The notes under the pieces: model-generated
Databases searched by the model: none
What the model saw: the letters and a program-made list of their open reading frames with translations, nothing else
Told to the model about the DNA's origin: nothing
Part shown: positions 33,623 through 45,027 of the stretch, one piece after another
How positions within the stretch are numbered: position 1 is the stretch's first letter
How the letters are laid out: every line of letters starts with the position of its first letter
Assembly: GCA_032622095.1 (NCBI GenBank)
Contig: CP136065.1
Span: forward strand, 18,092,134-18,156,133
Length of the DNA stretch: 64,000 nt
Direction: 5' to 3'
DNA from: Siphonodentalium dalli
Lineage: Eukaryota > Mollusca > Scaphopoda > Gadilida > Siphonodentaliidae
Position numbers and translations under genes: made by a program

Positions 33623-33639
33623 TACATGTACTCTGTTAG

Positions 33640-35345
33640 TTATTTTCATAAATTTGATATCCAAATAGGCAGAAAACAGCGTCATTGTTATAAACGATGT
33701 GCATGCAATGAATATTGTGTGCAGAATCATTGCCTTAAGCTGTATAATTACCACCCAATAATTTGGAGTAAATATTTACATTTGCATATACCGGTTGTTT
33801 CAGACATTGTGTTTTCTGAAATACACATGTACATGTACTGCTATTAGTCGATGTGATTGAATTTTTCAACAATCTTAGAGTGGAGGTTGATTGATACATT
33901 CTTCCAGACATGTTAGTTCTTAATGATATCCACTATCCTGTAAGATACATTGTATATGCCTTCTATCAGAGGTCAAATCCGTGCCAACTTGATCATAGAG
34001 TACCATACTATACTAACAATCAAGTTGGCAAGGAATTGACCTCCAAATTCCAAGTTTAGTATTATAACAATGTTTTTTTCCGGATTACAGAGCTCCGATA
34101 CGAAAATATACTGGATATGTCAAACTACATGTATATCTATCATTACTATACGGTCTGAAGTGAAATCATGATATGCCACATATCATGATTTCACATTAAT
34201 GGTTTTCAAGTATTAACATCATTATTTCCAAATAGGGTGGCTGTCATTGTTCCATCGAAGCAACTGGCACAGTATACTGTTCTGTTCTAAGTAATTGACC
34301 CAGTAACTGGGGTAAACCATAACCACATTGGAGTTAACAGTTTTGTGATGGCTGTGGCACCACAATTAAATGTGGAAAGAAACCCTGGTTATATTCCTTG
34401 ACTGCCAATACACTGCACATACCGTAGCTAACTGCTGACTAAGATATACATAAATTTGTTGGAGCCCCAATTGTACTGGAAGTACCCATTTCATACCAGT
34501 TGATTATTTCATGCGTTCTAATCAGTGACCACACAATCCTCTGGTTATCTTGTAGTTTTTGACCGTGTTTAAAGTCTAACCGATGTGCGGTCTAACTGGG
34601 GTGCCACCCCAGTTCAATGAGTCATTTACTGAGGACAGTACAGTATTTCCTAATATGGTGGATGCCATTGTTCCATTGAAGTTAATAGTACTGGCACAGT
34701 ATACATTGTTTGTACATGTACATGTATCAACATTAAACTGGATGGCTGACGCTCAAACAACACAAATAGTTGGATATCTGCATCGTTTTACCAGGTAGGT
34801 ACTTGCATATTGTAACCTGCACTAGTATGGCCCAATCTGCCCATCTTGGTACACAAATTGTTTAATATGCACAATGGATGGGTATAACTGATACACTGTC
34901 TGGCACACATGCCACCACATTTCATTTCCATGCCAACCCAATAGACATCCTTGAAGTTGTCACCTCTTGAGGCAGTTGTTTTGACATACCGGTACATGTA
35001 CTGTATTAGCTTGATATATTCTTGTATAAGCTTCTTGCAATACCAGACCTGTAAACTTACATTATATAATGGTTTGCGTTTTTCTGTCACAACATTTGAC
35101 AATGGATACCAAGAGCTATCATCTATGCTTTGAGAAGTTTGTTAGGGTTATGGTTTCAAGATTGATAGATCAGTTTGCTGGTGGTAAACATTTCAAAAAG
35201 TACCAGTAGTACCCAGGTGTAGAAATTGGTTTAGTTTTGATTTTAAGTTTCTGCACATGGAAATGAAATGCTTAGTATTTTTACAGGAGAAATTAAATCT
35301 GGCGACACTTAAAATGAAATATACATGTACATGTATGCCAGACTC
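33640..35345. other. gene-poor spacer with two small palindromes
   Basis: Palindromes lie at 33967-34042 (gaggtcaaatccgtgccaacttg and its inverse) and 34155-34193 (gtgaaatcatgatatg ... catatcatgatttcac). A ~90-bp segment near 34235 ('ggctgtcattgttccat...ctggcacagtata') is repeated near 34660. Short frames at 34583-34798 and 34788-35102 are not supported. Confidence 0.45.
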
Positions 35346-35349
35346 ATTT

Positions 35350-35742
35350 AAAGGTACTCAATCCGATCAGAGGGTCCCTATCTCAACAGATTCCAACAAC
35401 AATTTTTTTTTTATCAAAGGTCACTTTAGTTATCAGAATCGATTAATTATCCAAAAATAATGCTAACGACTATGAACTATCGTATATAATAATTGCCCTA
35501 AATGTGTTGTACAGCAACATTTTGTTCAATGGAATTTAGTATCGAGAGTATGTCGGTCGGCTTTTTCGGAAAACTTCTGGGACAGAAAGTATTCCGATAA
35601 TGAAAAATAATAGATTTCTAAAATCGATATCTAATAAATCTGAGCTTCGATGGGCGGCTTCCTCGACTCGAATCAAATATTTTTGTCCCCCGAAGCCAAG
35701 GAAATGGTAATTGAGAGGAGTGTTATCGGATTGAGTACCTTT
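35350..35742. mobile_element. MITE, AAAGGTACTCAATCCGA family (both ends present)
   Basis: It begins aaaggtactcaatccgatcag and ends atcggattgagtaccttt, a perfect 18-bp inverted terminus. This copy defines the family also present at 6308 and 11172. Confidence 0.82.
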
Positions 35743-36282
35743 AATATAGTCTAGAATGTACTAACACTTTGCTATTAATAGTCAGAATGTGAAGAGTGAT
35801 GTAGAGTGCCCAAAATTATGACACATGTCCACATTCTCCAATACACAACACATTCTCCAATACACAAGGGAGACAAAGTTGTAGCTACATGTACTTGCCA
35901 GTGATCGGGAAAACTATTTTGTTCACAGTTGATTTTATCACTTTTCAAACTGAAAATTGTGTACCATTTTTTTGAAAATGTAGTTTATAATCGAGCGACC
36001 AGCATTGAAATTTTGAGATGTTTGTGAATTATGGCATATACATGTACTTGTTTATACAATTTTAACATCTCCCTTGTGTAGTACAAGTACATAAATTGTC
36101 ATTGGAGATGCGCATGTTATAGTGGTTCTCTCTACTGGTATGTTATTTTTTTTATTTTTATTCTCAACAAAAAGCCCTGTGGACTGTGGTCAGACTCTCA
36201 AAATGTCTGAGTCATTTACTTAAAGATGTTACAATGTGCAGTTCTGACTGATAGAGATGAGATGGATGGTAAGGCCATGGTT
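35743..36282. other. spacer, nothing recognised
   Basis: AT-rich with ACATGTAC words; no supported feature. Confidence 0.3.
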
Positions 36283-36738
36283 AAAGACCCACTTAATTTT
36301 CGAACCCCCAGATCGCATATATAAAATATATGCCATTTGAAAGAGGAAGCTCCAGAACATTGTATTATCAACTTATCAGGTGTAATAAAATGTGAACATG
36401 TTGTTTTTGTTGAGTTACCAACGTGTTTTTGTGATTTATGTTTCATCTGTTGTGTAACGTAAAGTGTATTATCTTCCATTGAGGGGGAATAACTATATTT
36501 CAAAGAGTGAGTTATTCCCCTTTCATTGAAAATACAATTTTAGTTTGAATTCTGTTGCATTCTGGGAGCCATAACAGGGGGGGAATCTTTCTATGGCCAT
36601 CTTCTGAGACACAGACTTTTCAAATGGTGATGAATTATAGTATTTTAATCATACTTTATGGCATAGATTGTTATTAAAACCGTATATCAAGGCACTATAA
36701 AAAATAATAATCGGTGACTGAAAATTAAGTGGGCATTT
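36283..36738 (+). mobile_element. MITE, AAAGGCCCACTTAATTTTCGA family
   Basis: It runs from aaagacccacttaattttcga to aaaattaagtgggcattt, with the inner palindrome gaggggaataactat ... gagttattcccctttc at about 36482-36523. Confidence 0.78.
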
Positions 36739-37332
36739 AATAAATTTTTTGATCAGCATCAATCAGTGCATTTTCTGCATTTGAGTTATTTATATATTAT
36801 TGGCACAATACTACAGTAGTATCAAATTCCATTGTAAAGTTTATATAGGAACATTTACTCTTAGTTTCTGATTCCCTAAATGCATGCTTCATTTGCATAA
36901 AATTATTGTAGACAGGTGGTAACATTTCTGTATTATAATAATGCGTTTCACATTTAATTCTCAGATTCAAGGATGATGTTAAACATAAACTCAATTAACC
37001 ATGGCCCAAATCTGATACTTGAGCGAGATGGAAATATTATGTGTACCATGCATGGCAGGGCTCAAAATGTACACCCGTCACTGAATTTTGCTATATGTAC
37101 ACTGTAGATTAGTGTGCTACCCATCACCTACTAGTAAGGCTAGTAGTACATGTACATGTATGACCTTAATCTGCAGGCTTCTATCTAGATTATTGCCCTT
37201 TAGTTAGCATCCTTAATGTTCTGAATGAGGATCAATTAAATGGTCAGTCAAGTCACTCCAGTGTAAACTGAATTTTTTTTAATCTCAATCTATTTAATAT
37301 TCACAATATATTTATCAATACAGGTTGTAGTA
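36739..37332. other. spacer, nothing recognised
   Basis: No supported feature. Confidence 0.3.
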
Positions 37333-37334
37333 TT

Positions 37335-38314
37335 AAGGATTACATCGGTGTAGTTTCTCAGTCATTATCGATGCCCACTAATCCACTGAGCACCTTGCCG
37401 AAAAGATTTTTGTGATAGGCCTCCGTAACTGAAGTTATGCCGATTCATGCAATTGCATATTCCATAATGGATTATGCAGGCTGAATCCTTAATCTTCACT
37501 CACGTGACATCACATGAGGGACTACTAGCAACACACAGTGCATAAACTTGAAAGACTGTCGCAACTGGCTTTTATCTACTGATTGTTTACACAGAAACGG
37601 ATGGATTCTCGGAGCTGAAAATTTGTACATATGGACATATTTTCAGCTCCAATGATCCAGCCATTTCTGTATAAACAATCAGTAGATAAAAGCCCATTTT
37701 ATTTCTACAGCATTTCAATTTTGACACTGCGTGTGATTAGTCCCTCATGTACATGTAATTTCACATGAGGGAAGATTAATGATTCAGACTGCTTAATCCA
37801 TAATGGAATATTCAATCGCATGAATCGTCATAACTTCAGTTACTGATGGCCTATCACATACCCTGCTTGACAAAACAAGTGTCCACCTAACCGCGGTGCA
37901 GTTAGCGTTGCCACCGTGGCTGAAATGCAACTACACCGCGGCTCCACCGGCTAACTACAGTTGGGCCGCGGTGTACTTGTCGTTCGGCCATGGTGTAATT
38001 GCCGCTGTGTACGTTCATTAAACTGAAAAAAGACGATACTAACCAGAAATCTAACCACGGTGTACATGCCGTTCGGCTGCGGTGTAGTTGCCTTTCGGCC
38101 GCAGTGTACTTGCTGTTGGGCCACGGTGTACTTGCCGTTCGGCCGCGGTGCTCAACTGCAGTTACAAACTCTGACACCGCGGGCCGAACGGCAAATACAC
38201 CACGGTGCCAATGGACACTTGTTTTGTCCAGCGGGGTAAAACTTTCGGCAACATGCTCAGTGGATTAGCGGGCATCCATAATGACTGATAAAAGCTACAC
38301 CGGTGTAATCCTTT
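37335..38314. mobile_element. large foldback element with an inner insertion
   Basis: The left end AAGGATTACATCGGTGTAG pairs with CTACACCGGTGTAATCCTTT at the right. Pairing continues through 'cactaatccactgagca', 'gataggcctccgtaactgaagtta', 'ccataatgga' and 'cacatgaggga' towards a centre near 37640, where ggagctgaaaatttgt meets attttcagctcc. TTAA stands at both outer edges. The right arm is interrupted by 37861-38236. Confidence 0.82.
37861..38236. mobile_element. TA-flanked MITE with GCCGCGGTGTACTTG repeats, nested
   Basis: The ends are CCCTGCTTGACAAAACAAGTG and the complement of CCCCGCTGGACAAAACAAGTG; TA is duplicated at 37859-37860 and 38237-38238. The interior is about a dozen degenerate ~22-27-bp words of the type 'ggccgcggtgtacttgccgttc' in both orientations. 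Removing it restores the right arm of the outer foldback (ggcctatcaca..acttttcggcaa). Confidence 0.85.
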
Positions 38315-38316
38315 AA

Positions 38317-38766
38317 AGAGAAAATTCTTCATATACTATTATACATATACTGTATATTAGTAGAATGAAATCATCAATCTGTGACTGTCAATACATCATT
38401 ACGGTACAAGAAATGTTATCATACAGTTACCGTATGATACATAGTATGGATAGCCTAGGAAAATTTCTGAGGTGGGAAGTAGGAAATAATTCTAAAGGTA
38501 CTTGTCTCCTGTGACAGGTATAATTTTCAGAACATTTTGAGCCCTAATGCATGGTATACCAAGAGTGCACACATACAAGATTTATGTTAGAGATTGGTTG
38601 TGAAACAACGCAATGGGATGTCAGAATTGCAAGCAAAAGATACTGGGCATGTACAAATACATATTTTATATGTAGCCATCAATATACAGATATATAATAT
38701 ATGAGCAAAACACTGCCAGATTCTTTCAGTAACTAATCAACATATACCGTTATGTAAGCACGGTAC
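38317..38766. other. 3' flank of the M3-like gene
   Basis: On the gene's strand no AATAAA or ATTAAA occurs here; a TATAAA variant lies at 38665-38670, 97-102 nt after the stop. No other feature. Confidence 0.35.
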
Positions 38767-40971
38767 TTAGTTTGTTTCCAAAATGACATTTCCAATGTCA
38801 TCCTTTTTGGAACTGCCATCTGTTTTTATTCCATACATTGTCTGCAAAGCATCAATAGATGGATCTCTCCCTCTAAACTTCCTGAAAATTTCTGAAGATG
38901 GTATTCCACCTGCTAGTGAGAGGAAAGTGTCCTTGAATCTCCTGCCAACATTAGAGATATTTTTATTATTTTTCAGTCCGACTTCAAGAAAAGCATCAAA
39001 ACAGTCAGCGGCAATCATTTCTGCCCATTTGTTGGAGTAATAAGCAGCTGCATAACTCCCTGCAAAAATTGCGCTGAAAGAACATGTGTGGTTATCATCT
39101 GCATCAAGAGGCATGGGCATATACTCATGCCAGACATCTTTAGATATCCCAAACCAGTCTCCTTTACTCATATGGATTTCCAAATCCAATGCCCCAAAGT
39201 AGAGTTGTCGCATCATGTCATAAGAGGACATATGCCTCCGTGCTTTAATAATGTCATTAATCATTTCATCAGGCAGTGGTTGTCCAGTGCCACTATGCTG
39301 ACTGATGTCTCTGAGAACATCTGGTGTATACAACCAGTTGACCATGAACAAAGAACAGATGTCACGTGCATCGAGTTCCAAATTCCTATCTCCAGCCAAC
39401 TGACTGTATGGTACTTTCGATGACATCTGTTGCAATCCCCTGCCAAACTCACTAAACAGGTTGGAAACTTCATCCAAGGAGAGCGTTGGTGAAGTTTTCT
39501 CATCCAGTGGAGGAGGTATATTCATCCTCAGGTAACAGAATGGTTTAACACCCACATCATCGCTCTTGTCTCTCCCAGTAACCATTGTAGTTGAAACACT
39601 TTTCTTACTTTCACGGCTGAAAGGGTCAAAATAGAATGAACTCAAGTAGGACCCATCTTCATTAAAAACATTGAAGAACTGAACCGACTCTTCAAATACA
39701 TCAACTTCAGAACTTTTTTCAATCTTGATGCCAAAAAGTTTGTTGCACAAAGAGAATAAACCTTCCATAACTTTGGGCAGAGGGAGATGTTCTGCAATGA
39801 CTGCATCATCGAGGTGATGGATTTGCTGATATTGTTTCTTCCGCCAGTATTGAATGTCCCACATTCTTAAAGAGTCCTTGAACCCACAGGACTCAGCGAA
39901 GTTCTGAAGATATTCAATTTCATTTTCTGCCTGTGGTTTGAAGTTGCTTCTTAGTGTTTCCATCATACTCAGAACATTCTCAACTGATCCTGCCATTTTA
40001 TTCTGCAGTGACAACCGGGCATAATTCTCATGATCTAACAAGTTTGCCATATCTCTACGAATGCTTCTGATATCTGGGATGAGATTGTGATTTGATAGCA
40101 TTTGATCAAATACTTCCGGTGAAGCTCTGTTGTTGAAGGCTCTCCATACATTCCATCGCAGACTTCGATCATTACAATAATCAAGAAAATTTTCATACAT
40201 GTTTCTCTGCAATGTTACTTTCCATGGTCCACGAAACGGATTGGACTTATCTTCTGCCATATGATATGCTAGAGATTTTGGCATTGCATCAATAACGGAA
40301 AAACTACTGAACCTGTGGGAGAACATTTTATCGCACATATGAACATTATTTCCAAATTTCCCTTTGAGTGCTGACAATTTTTTTGACATTTCATGAAAAC
40401 GCTTTTGTGATTCTCCTGCGAGATGAACAGCTTGCATTTTTCCCTGTGACAGATACAAGTCAACCAACTGTGCTTGATACTCAGTAAGGTTGTCCCTATT
40501 TCTTGAAACTTCTTTAACGGCATTATGCAGAGGCTCATTTAGCCAAAGCAAATATTCTGTTCGAGCAACATGCTTGTCAATCCGTTGAAAAGAGTTTGTA
40601 AACAAAATATTTGATTCTGCCATGTTATTCGCCAAACGCCACGCATAATACATAGGAACAATATGTTTTTCTATTGGTTCCAACACATTTTGAAATGTTT
40701 TCTCAGGTAAAGACATAAGTGATTCAGCATGGTCTTCCAATTCAGTTTGGAATTCAAGTGTTTGTTTCGCGCATCCCGACACAATATTTTGAGGAGAAAT
40801 TTCGGAAAATTTTGGGAAGTCTTTCGGACGCATTACAGGATTTGTCTCTTCTGTATCTGGTGGAATTTCTGGTAGAACAACATAAAATGACGAGCTGCGA
40901 ACATTAGGACGATTTATGCAGTGAAAGGATCGCTTCAGCGCCCCAAATATAGTTGATAGCGGTAATGCCAT
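38767..40971 (-). CDS. M3-family (oligopeptidase A/thimet-type) peptidase homologue, predicted catalytically inactive
   Basis: A single uninterrupted 734-codon frame. The start is ATG at 40971, in good context (A at -3, G at +4); an in-frame GTG nine codons upstream is ignored, as this is a eukaryote. M3 hallmarks run throughout: N-terminal FPKFSEISPQN, the helical prolyl-oligopeptidase-like middle, the segment around residue 507, KWAEMIAADCFDAF, and the C-terminal FRKFRGRDPSIDALQTMYGI. Length fits the family (about 680-730). Residues 1-35 are basic, hydroxylated and free of acid, like a mitochondrial presequence (inference). The metal site is lost: HEFGH reads SEFGR (507-511, 39439-39453), the third-ligand Glu is Asp537, and the FSHIFAGG histidine is Ala634. 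The general-base Glu508 and the YY near 643 remain. The open frame and conservation suggest a maintained pseudoenzyme, perhaps a peptide-binding protein; a young retrogene is the alternative. Confidence 0.93.
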   Translation of the reverse strand: MALPLSTIFGALKRSFHCINRPNVRSSSFYVVLPEIPPDTEETNPVMRPKDFPKFSEISPQNIVSGCAKQTLEFQTELEDHAESLMSLPEKTFQNVLEPIEKHIVPMYYAWRLANNMAESNILFTNSFQRIDKHVARTEYLLWLNEPLHNAVKEVSRNRDNLTEYQAQLVDLYLSQGKMQAVHLAGESQKRFHEMSKKLSALKGKFGNNVHMCDKMFSHRFSSFSVIDAMPKSLAYHMAEDKSNPFRGPWKVTLQRNMYENFLDYCNDRSLRWNVWRAFNNRASPEVFDQMLSNHNLIPDIRSIRRDMANLLDHENYARLSLQNKMAGSVENVLSMMETLRSNFKPQAENEIEYLQNFAESCGFKDSLRMWDIQYWRKKQYQQIHHLDDAVIAEHLPLPKVMEGLFSLCNKLFGIKIEKSSEVDVFEESVQFFNVFNEDGSYLSSFYFDPFSRESKKSVSTTMVTGRDKSDDVGVKPFCYLRMNIPPPLDEKTSPTLSLDEVSNLFSEFGRGLQQMSSKVPYSQLAGDRNLELDARDICSLFMVNWLYTPDVLRDISQHSGTGQPLPDEMINDIIKARRHMSSYDMMRQLYFGALDLEIHMSKGDWFGISKDVWHEYMPMPLDADDNHTCSFSAIFAGSYAAAYYSNKWAEMIAADCFDAFLEVGLKNNKNISNVGRRFKDTFLSLAGGIPSSEIFRKFRGRDPSIDALQTMYGIKTDGSSKKDDIGNVILETN

Positions 40972-41870
40972 TTTAAAAACATGCAACTTGAAGGGCACGC
41001 GTTTTGCACAAAGTTGATTACCTATTACCGTTTCCTAATCTGTGGAATACTAAAAACTACAACTCTTTTGTGTATGACAAAACGAACCGAAGTTTGAGTG
41101 ATGATCAGCATTTGAGATACTCGCGAGTAATTGTAGGGGACACCAGCAATTTTATTCCACACACATCTATCATACTTGTACAGGCAGTTGTGAAAAATAT
41201 ACCAGCACGGACGTGTTTACCTTACTAGAAAATAAAACAAGTAGATAAAATTTGAATTTTGGAGCTTGCGTGTTTTCGTATCCAATGAATAAACGCACTG
41301 CATGTCGGGTGAAGAAGTGTCGTCATTGAGAACTTCCGCTCAGTCGATTGGAATTAAAGGATTATTCATTACGCGTAAACTTGAAGAAAATGCCTTGAAA
41401 GAGTTTTCTCAAGTAATCGTTGCTTAAGGGCTAGTTTCTTCTAACTCTTATTTCCCCGAAGACACATACCACGACCTCGGATCCTGCCAGATATGTCAGA
41501 ATAAACGACAATTTGCGAGCGTTCCATCAACCGATTTCGACGAATTTTGAGTTTGACAGAACTGCAAGTGCAACAGGTTCTGGGAAATGTGATAATTCAG
41601 ATACATGTACAACAACTGAAATAAGCTATTCTAGCTGAATTCATCTATATATTGACTGATTGTACTTTCCAGTCGGTATCTATGCACATTAAAATGGGGT
41701 TAAGGATTCAGCCCTCACAATTGTCTAGGCCTGCGATGCCGAAGCCATTTATGATTTGCAGCATTTTGCTGAAGCAAACTGGGCCATGGTGAAGGCTTGC
41801 CATAATGGAATGCTGAAGCCAAACAATCCGAATTAAGAGGACTTCGGATTACCACTATACTTAAAGTATC
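40972..41870. other. 5' flank of the M3-like gene
   Basis: Probable promoter and 5' untranslated region on the minus strand; no convincing TATA box. 41690-41850 is unique-looking. No other gene. Confidence 0.3.
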
Positions 41871-42140
41871 ACCCCGTTAATATGGCGGTACTATACCGCG
41901 GTATCCTCCAATACCCCGGTACTGATACCGCTTGTTAACGCGAACAAGTATGTGTGAGTAAATACCTCCCCTAAAAGAGTTCCATGAAAATCACCGCGGT
42001 ATTCAACAAAATTAATGCGGTGCCCGCTAAAAGACCACGGTATCATTATCGCCCAATACCGTAACTCCACGCCATGACCGTCTCGATACCGCTACCGTTT
42101 ATTACTGGTATCACCGCGGTCATGACCGGGGTATCACCCT
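41871..42140. repeat. CCGCGGTA/TACCGCGG-rich palindromic repeat
   Basis: Many copies of 'taccgcggtat' and 'gataccg' occur in both orientations, with 'gtatcacccc' at 41868 and 'ggggtatcaccctg' at 42130. It may be a foldback element whose ends are too decayed to define. Confidence 0.5.
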
Positions 42141-42990
42141 GTTTTTCTGGTCAATTACTTTGAGAATAGCGGTAATGTTGAAACGATCAAAATTGCTGAG
42201 TGATTTCTCTTTAAAAATAGTGCAAATGTAATTGAGAGAATTGCACTTTGCGCATTTTAATTTTAAAATCCATGTTCCCACCGGTGTTTCGGAAGTCCCG
42301 GGACTTCGTCTCATACATGCGACTCCCGGTCAACAATATTTCTAGTATATTGACACTAGTACAGTGTGGGATTTTATAAACAACACTCCATCGATCAAGA
42401 TTTGTTGTGGGCAAAAACAAAATCTGCCTGTCTTCATGCACATTTATTCCAGACGGAAACTGGCCAGCTCGCCCCAGGGCCCACTCACCCCAGTCGACCT
42501 GGGCCAGCTCGCCCCGGGCCAACTCGGTCCAAGGGATAATGTCTTATTTAAGTTGTTTTCTTTGGTGTCGTTTTGCTTGCTTTCTCTCTCCCTCTCCCCC
42601 CTCTCTCTCTTTCTCTAAGACAAAGGGTTGTCGGGAGATAGATTGGATAGTTTGGTAGTAGTGATAATTATTTATTTCGCTGATAACAAGAATAAAAACA
42701 TAAGAACATTTATATAAGAAATGAACAGCGCTTTCAATGTGGTCATGGGATTTTGACTGCGAGAAAAATTCAGCAAACTGCATGAATATTTGACATATTA
42801 TGGGATATGGGATTATATGATAACCAACATTCTGATAGTCAATCGAACATCTCGTGCCACCCGTGCTCGCGATTAGATGCCACTACCATCCAATCGCGAA
42901 CCTCGATTACATATTGTTTGCTATCAAATCCTTGGCGTATTGGCTGACTAGATACTCAAGCAGTCGGTAATGTCCGAAAATCCGATTTCC
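42141..42990. other. spacer with GGGCCAACTCGCCCC-type repeat and CT-rich tract
   Basis: Between 42462 and 42530 'ggccagctcgccccagggcccactc' is repeated imperfectly two to three times; related sequence lies at 45930-45965. A (CT)-rich tract runs from 42579 to 42617. Frames at 42120-42658 are incidental. Confidence 0.45.
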
Positions 42991-42998
42991 GGGACCAA

Positions 42999-43063
42999 TG
43001 TGTTCATAAACCTATGAACGACATTGAAAGTGACGTCACGTTACGTTCATAGGTTTATGAATG
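42999..43063. repeat. inverted repeat TTCATAAACCTATGAACG
   Basis: ttcataaacctatgaacg (43004-43021) and cgttcataggtttatgaa (43044-43061) are perfect 18-bp inverted copies separated by 22 bp that include the CRE-like word TGACGTCA. Confidence 0.8.
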
Positions 43064-43367
43064 CATTGAATAAGGGGGTGTGTCTACCGTAACGCTAAGG
43101 GGAAATCGGAAGAGATATCAGGTGTATGTAAATATATATATATAACATGAACTTGAATGAATATGAAAAATTACAATGACTAAATTTGACGAACAATATG
43201 ACGGAATGAATATGATGAATGAATATGACGAATTACGGCGATTGAATTCTCCACAGTCAGTTGGCCACCGCTCCTCTCGACGCATAAATTTCTCTTCAAA
43301 TATAACGACGCACATTTCTTGAGGAAGGCGTCTGTGGTCAGTTCTGGTGTATCGTCTGTGTATGAAT

Positions 43368-44260
43368 TAGGCTTGCCGCGATTTTGGATTTTCAAAATTG
43401 ATTAATCGGTGGCTATAATCGACGATTAATCAATTTTTCTACCCATGAAATTAAATCTCAAATAGAGATTTAATTTGTAGTAAATAGATGCCAAAAAAGA
43501 GACTATTAAGAGGTGCGTCTGGTACATGTAAGTGTAAGATGGTAAGTATAACTCCTGCACGTCGGAAATGAAGGGCATTAGTTCTGAGAATTTGCTCCCA
43601 TATAAATTCAAATGCCTCTATTAAACAATAAAAATAAAATAATTACTCGTAGTTTATGAACTTTATGTAAGCACTAAGCAGATTCAGAAATCATTTTGAT
43701 TAAACAAATTGAACGAAAAAAATCGGAAAAATACTCCCAACTCTCGTCGGGCCACGTGCTTCGTGAGACTGTTCGCGAATTTGTGATCGTGCATTAATTG
43801 AATTTGAAGTTCGGGATCGTGCCTTAATTCAAAGTCGGGAATCTCTCAAAAGCGGAATAGCACGTGACCGCTGAACATCTGCTATCACGCATGCCGCGGA
43901 GTATACACATGTGTCGGCATATTAAAAGAAAAACCGCTGTGACGTGAAACCAAGACGGAACTAGATTACTCTGTCGGCCTGACCTCAAAAGACGCCACAA
44001 CTGAAAGTTACATTGTCACAAATGTATGCGTGGTTGGGTTTCTGGGTTAGATAAGTGCTGTAAATATGGTGCAAAATATTGCCTCTTAAGTTGAGATAAG
44101 TTCTTTGCAAATACGCTGTATGCCAGCGTTCTTGTGTTGTTATATATGCATTGTTACTGGTACATGTATTTCAACTAAAAAAGTCGATTTTCAAAATGAA
44201 AATCGATTAATCGGCACCACTGACGATTGTTCGATTATTCCCAAAATCGCGGCAAGCCTA
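43368..44260. mobile_element. hAT-like non-autonomous transposon
   Basis: A perfect 20-bp terminal inverted repeat, TAGGCTTGCCGCGATTTTGG, with subterminal 'aaaatcgattaatcgg' palindromic words at both ends. The flanking 8-mers gtatgaat and gtaagaac match at 6 of 8 positions, consistent with an old 8-bp duplication. No transposase; the interior is AT-rich. Confidence 0.75.
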
Positions 44261-45019
44261 GTAAGAACCCACAGTTCTCGGTAGTTGGTGGACCTAACTA
44301 TTCAAACAGAGCTAGACGCTCTGATATTAAATAAAAGTCAGGTTTACGGACTAAGTTCTCGGATGCACTTTGCTTTCTGGGTGTATGCCGCCCGGCTGTC
44401 GGTTTCAAGATCGAACGAAGTCTATTTTATTATATATAATGTATTGTTAATTATTTAAATATATTGTCTATTTTATATATATTTGAGTTTATATAATTAT
44501 AATGTATTGTTAATTATTTATATATATATTGTCTATTTTATATATATAAATATATAATGTATGATGGTTATGATGTCAGATAATAATTGCACTGCTTATA
44601 TACGGTATGTGGTCAGCATATGAAAGTGATTATCTATCACACGTTCTGAAGCCATCTCACCCTCTGAAATGTGAGGTGTGATTAGTCGACTGGTTATTGT
44701 GTAAACAACCTGCTTCTATTGTTTTGATAGGATAGGAATGGGGACCCTTACGGTTTCTAAGGGTTTCCCACACTCCAGAGATAGTGAAATGAACTCAGAG
44801 AATGAGAGAAACTTTAATATCCAGAATGTGAAAACAGTTCATTATTGTTATTTATGAATTCGCCGGTTCGTCGTTCAAACCAACTAGTGTGATATACTAA
44901 CAAACGTGCCTAAAGTAATCTAAATGTCAATATTGATGGACATAACTCTGAAATATATCATAATCTGAACTTAATATATTAATATATATTAACTTATTTA
45001 CAACTTTAATACAAATGTA
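44261..45019. repeat. spacer with ~75-bp AT-rich direct duplication
   Basis: 'tatataatgtattgttaattattta.atatattgtctattttatatata' occurs at 44432-44481 and again at 44500-44549. No gene. Confidence 0.6.
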
Positions 45020-45027
45020 ATACCCGG

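Noticed and set aside
40972-40998. N-terminal extension of the M3-like protein starting at GTG
   Set aside because: GTG is not a normal start in eukaryotic nuclear genes. The next in-frame ATG (40971) has a strong context.
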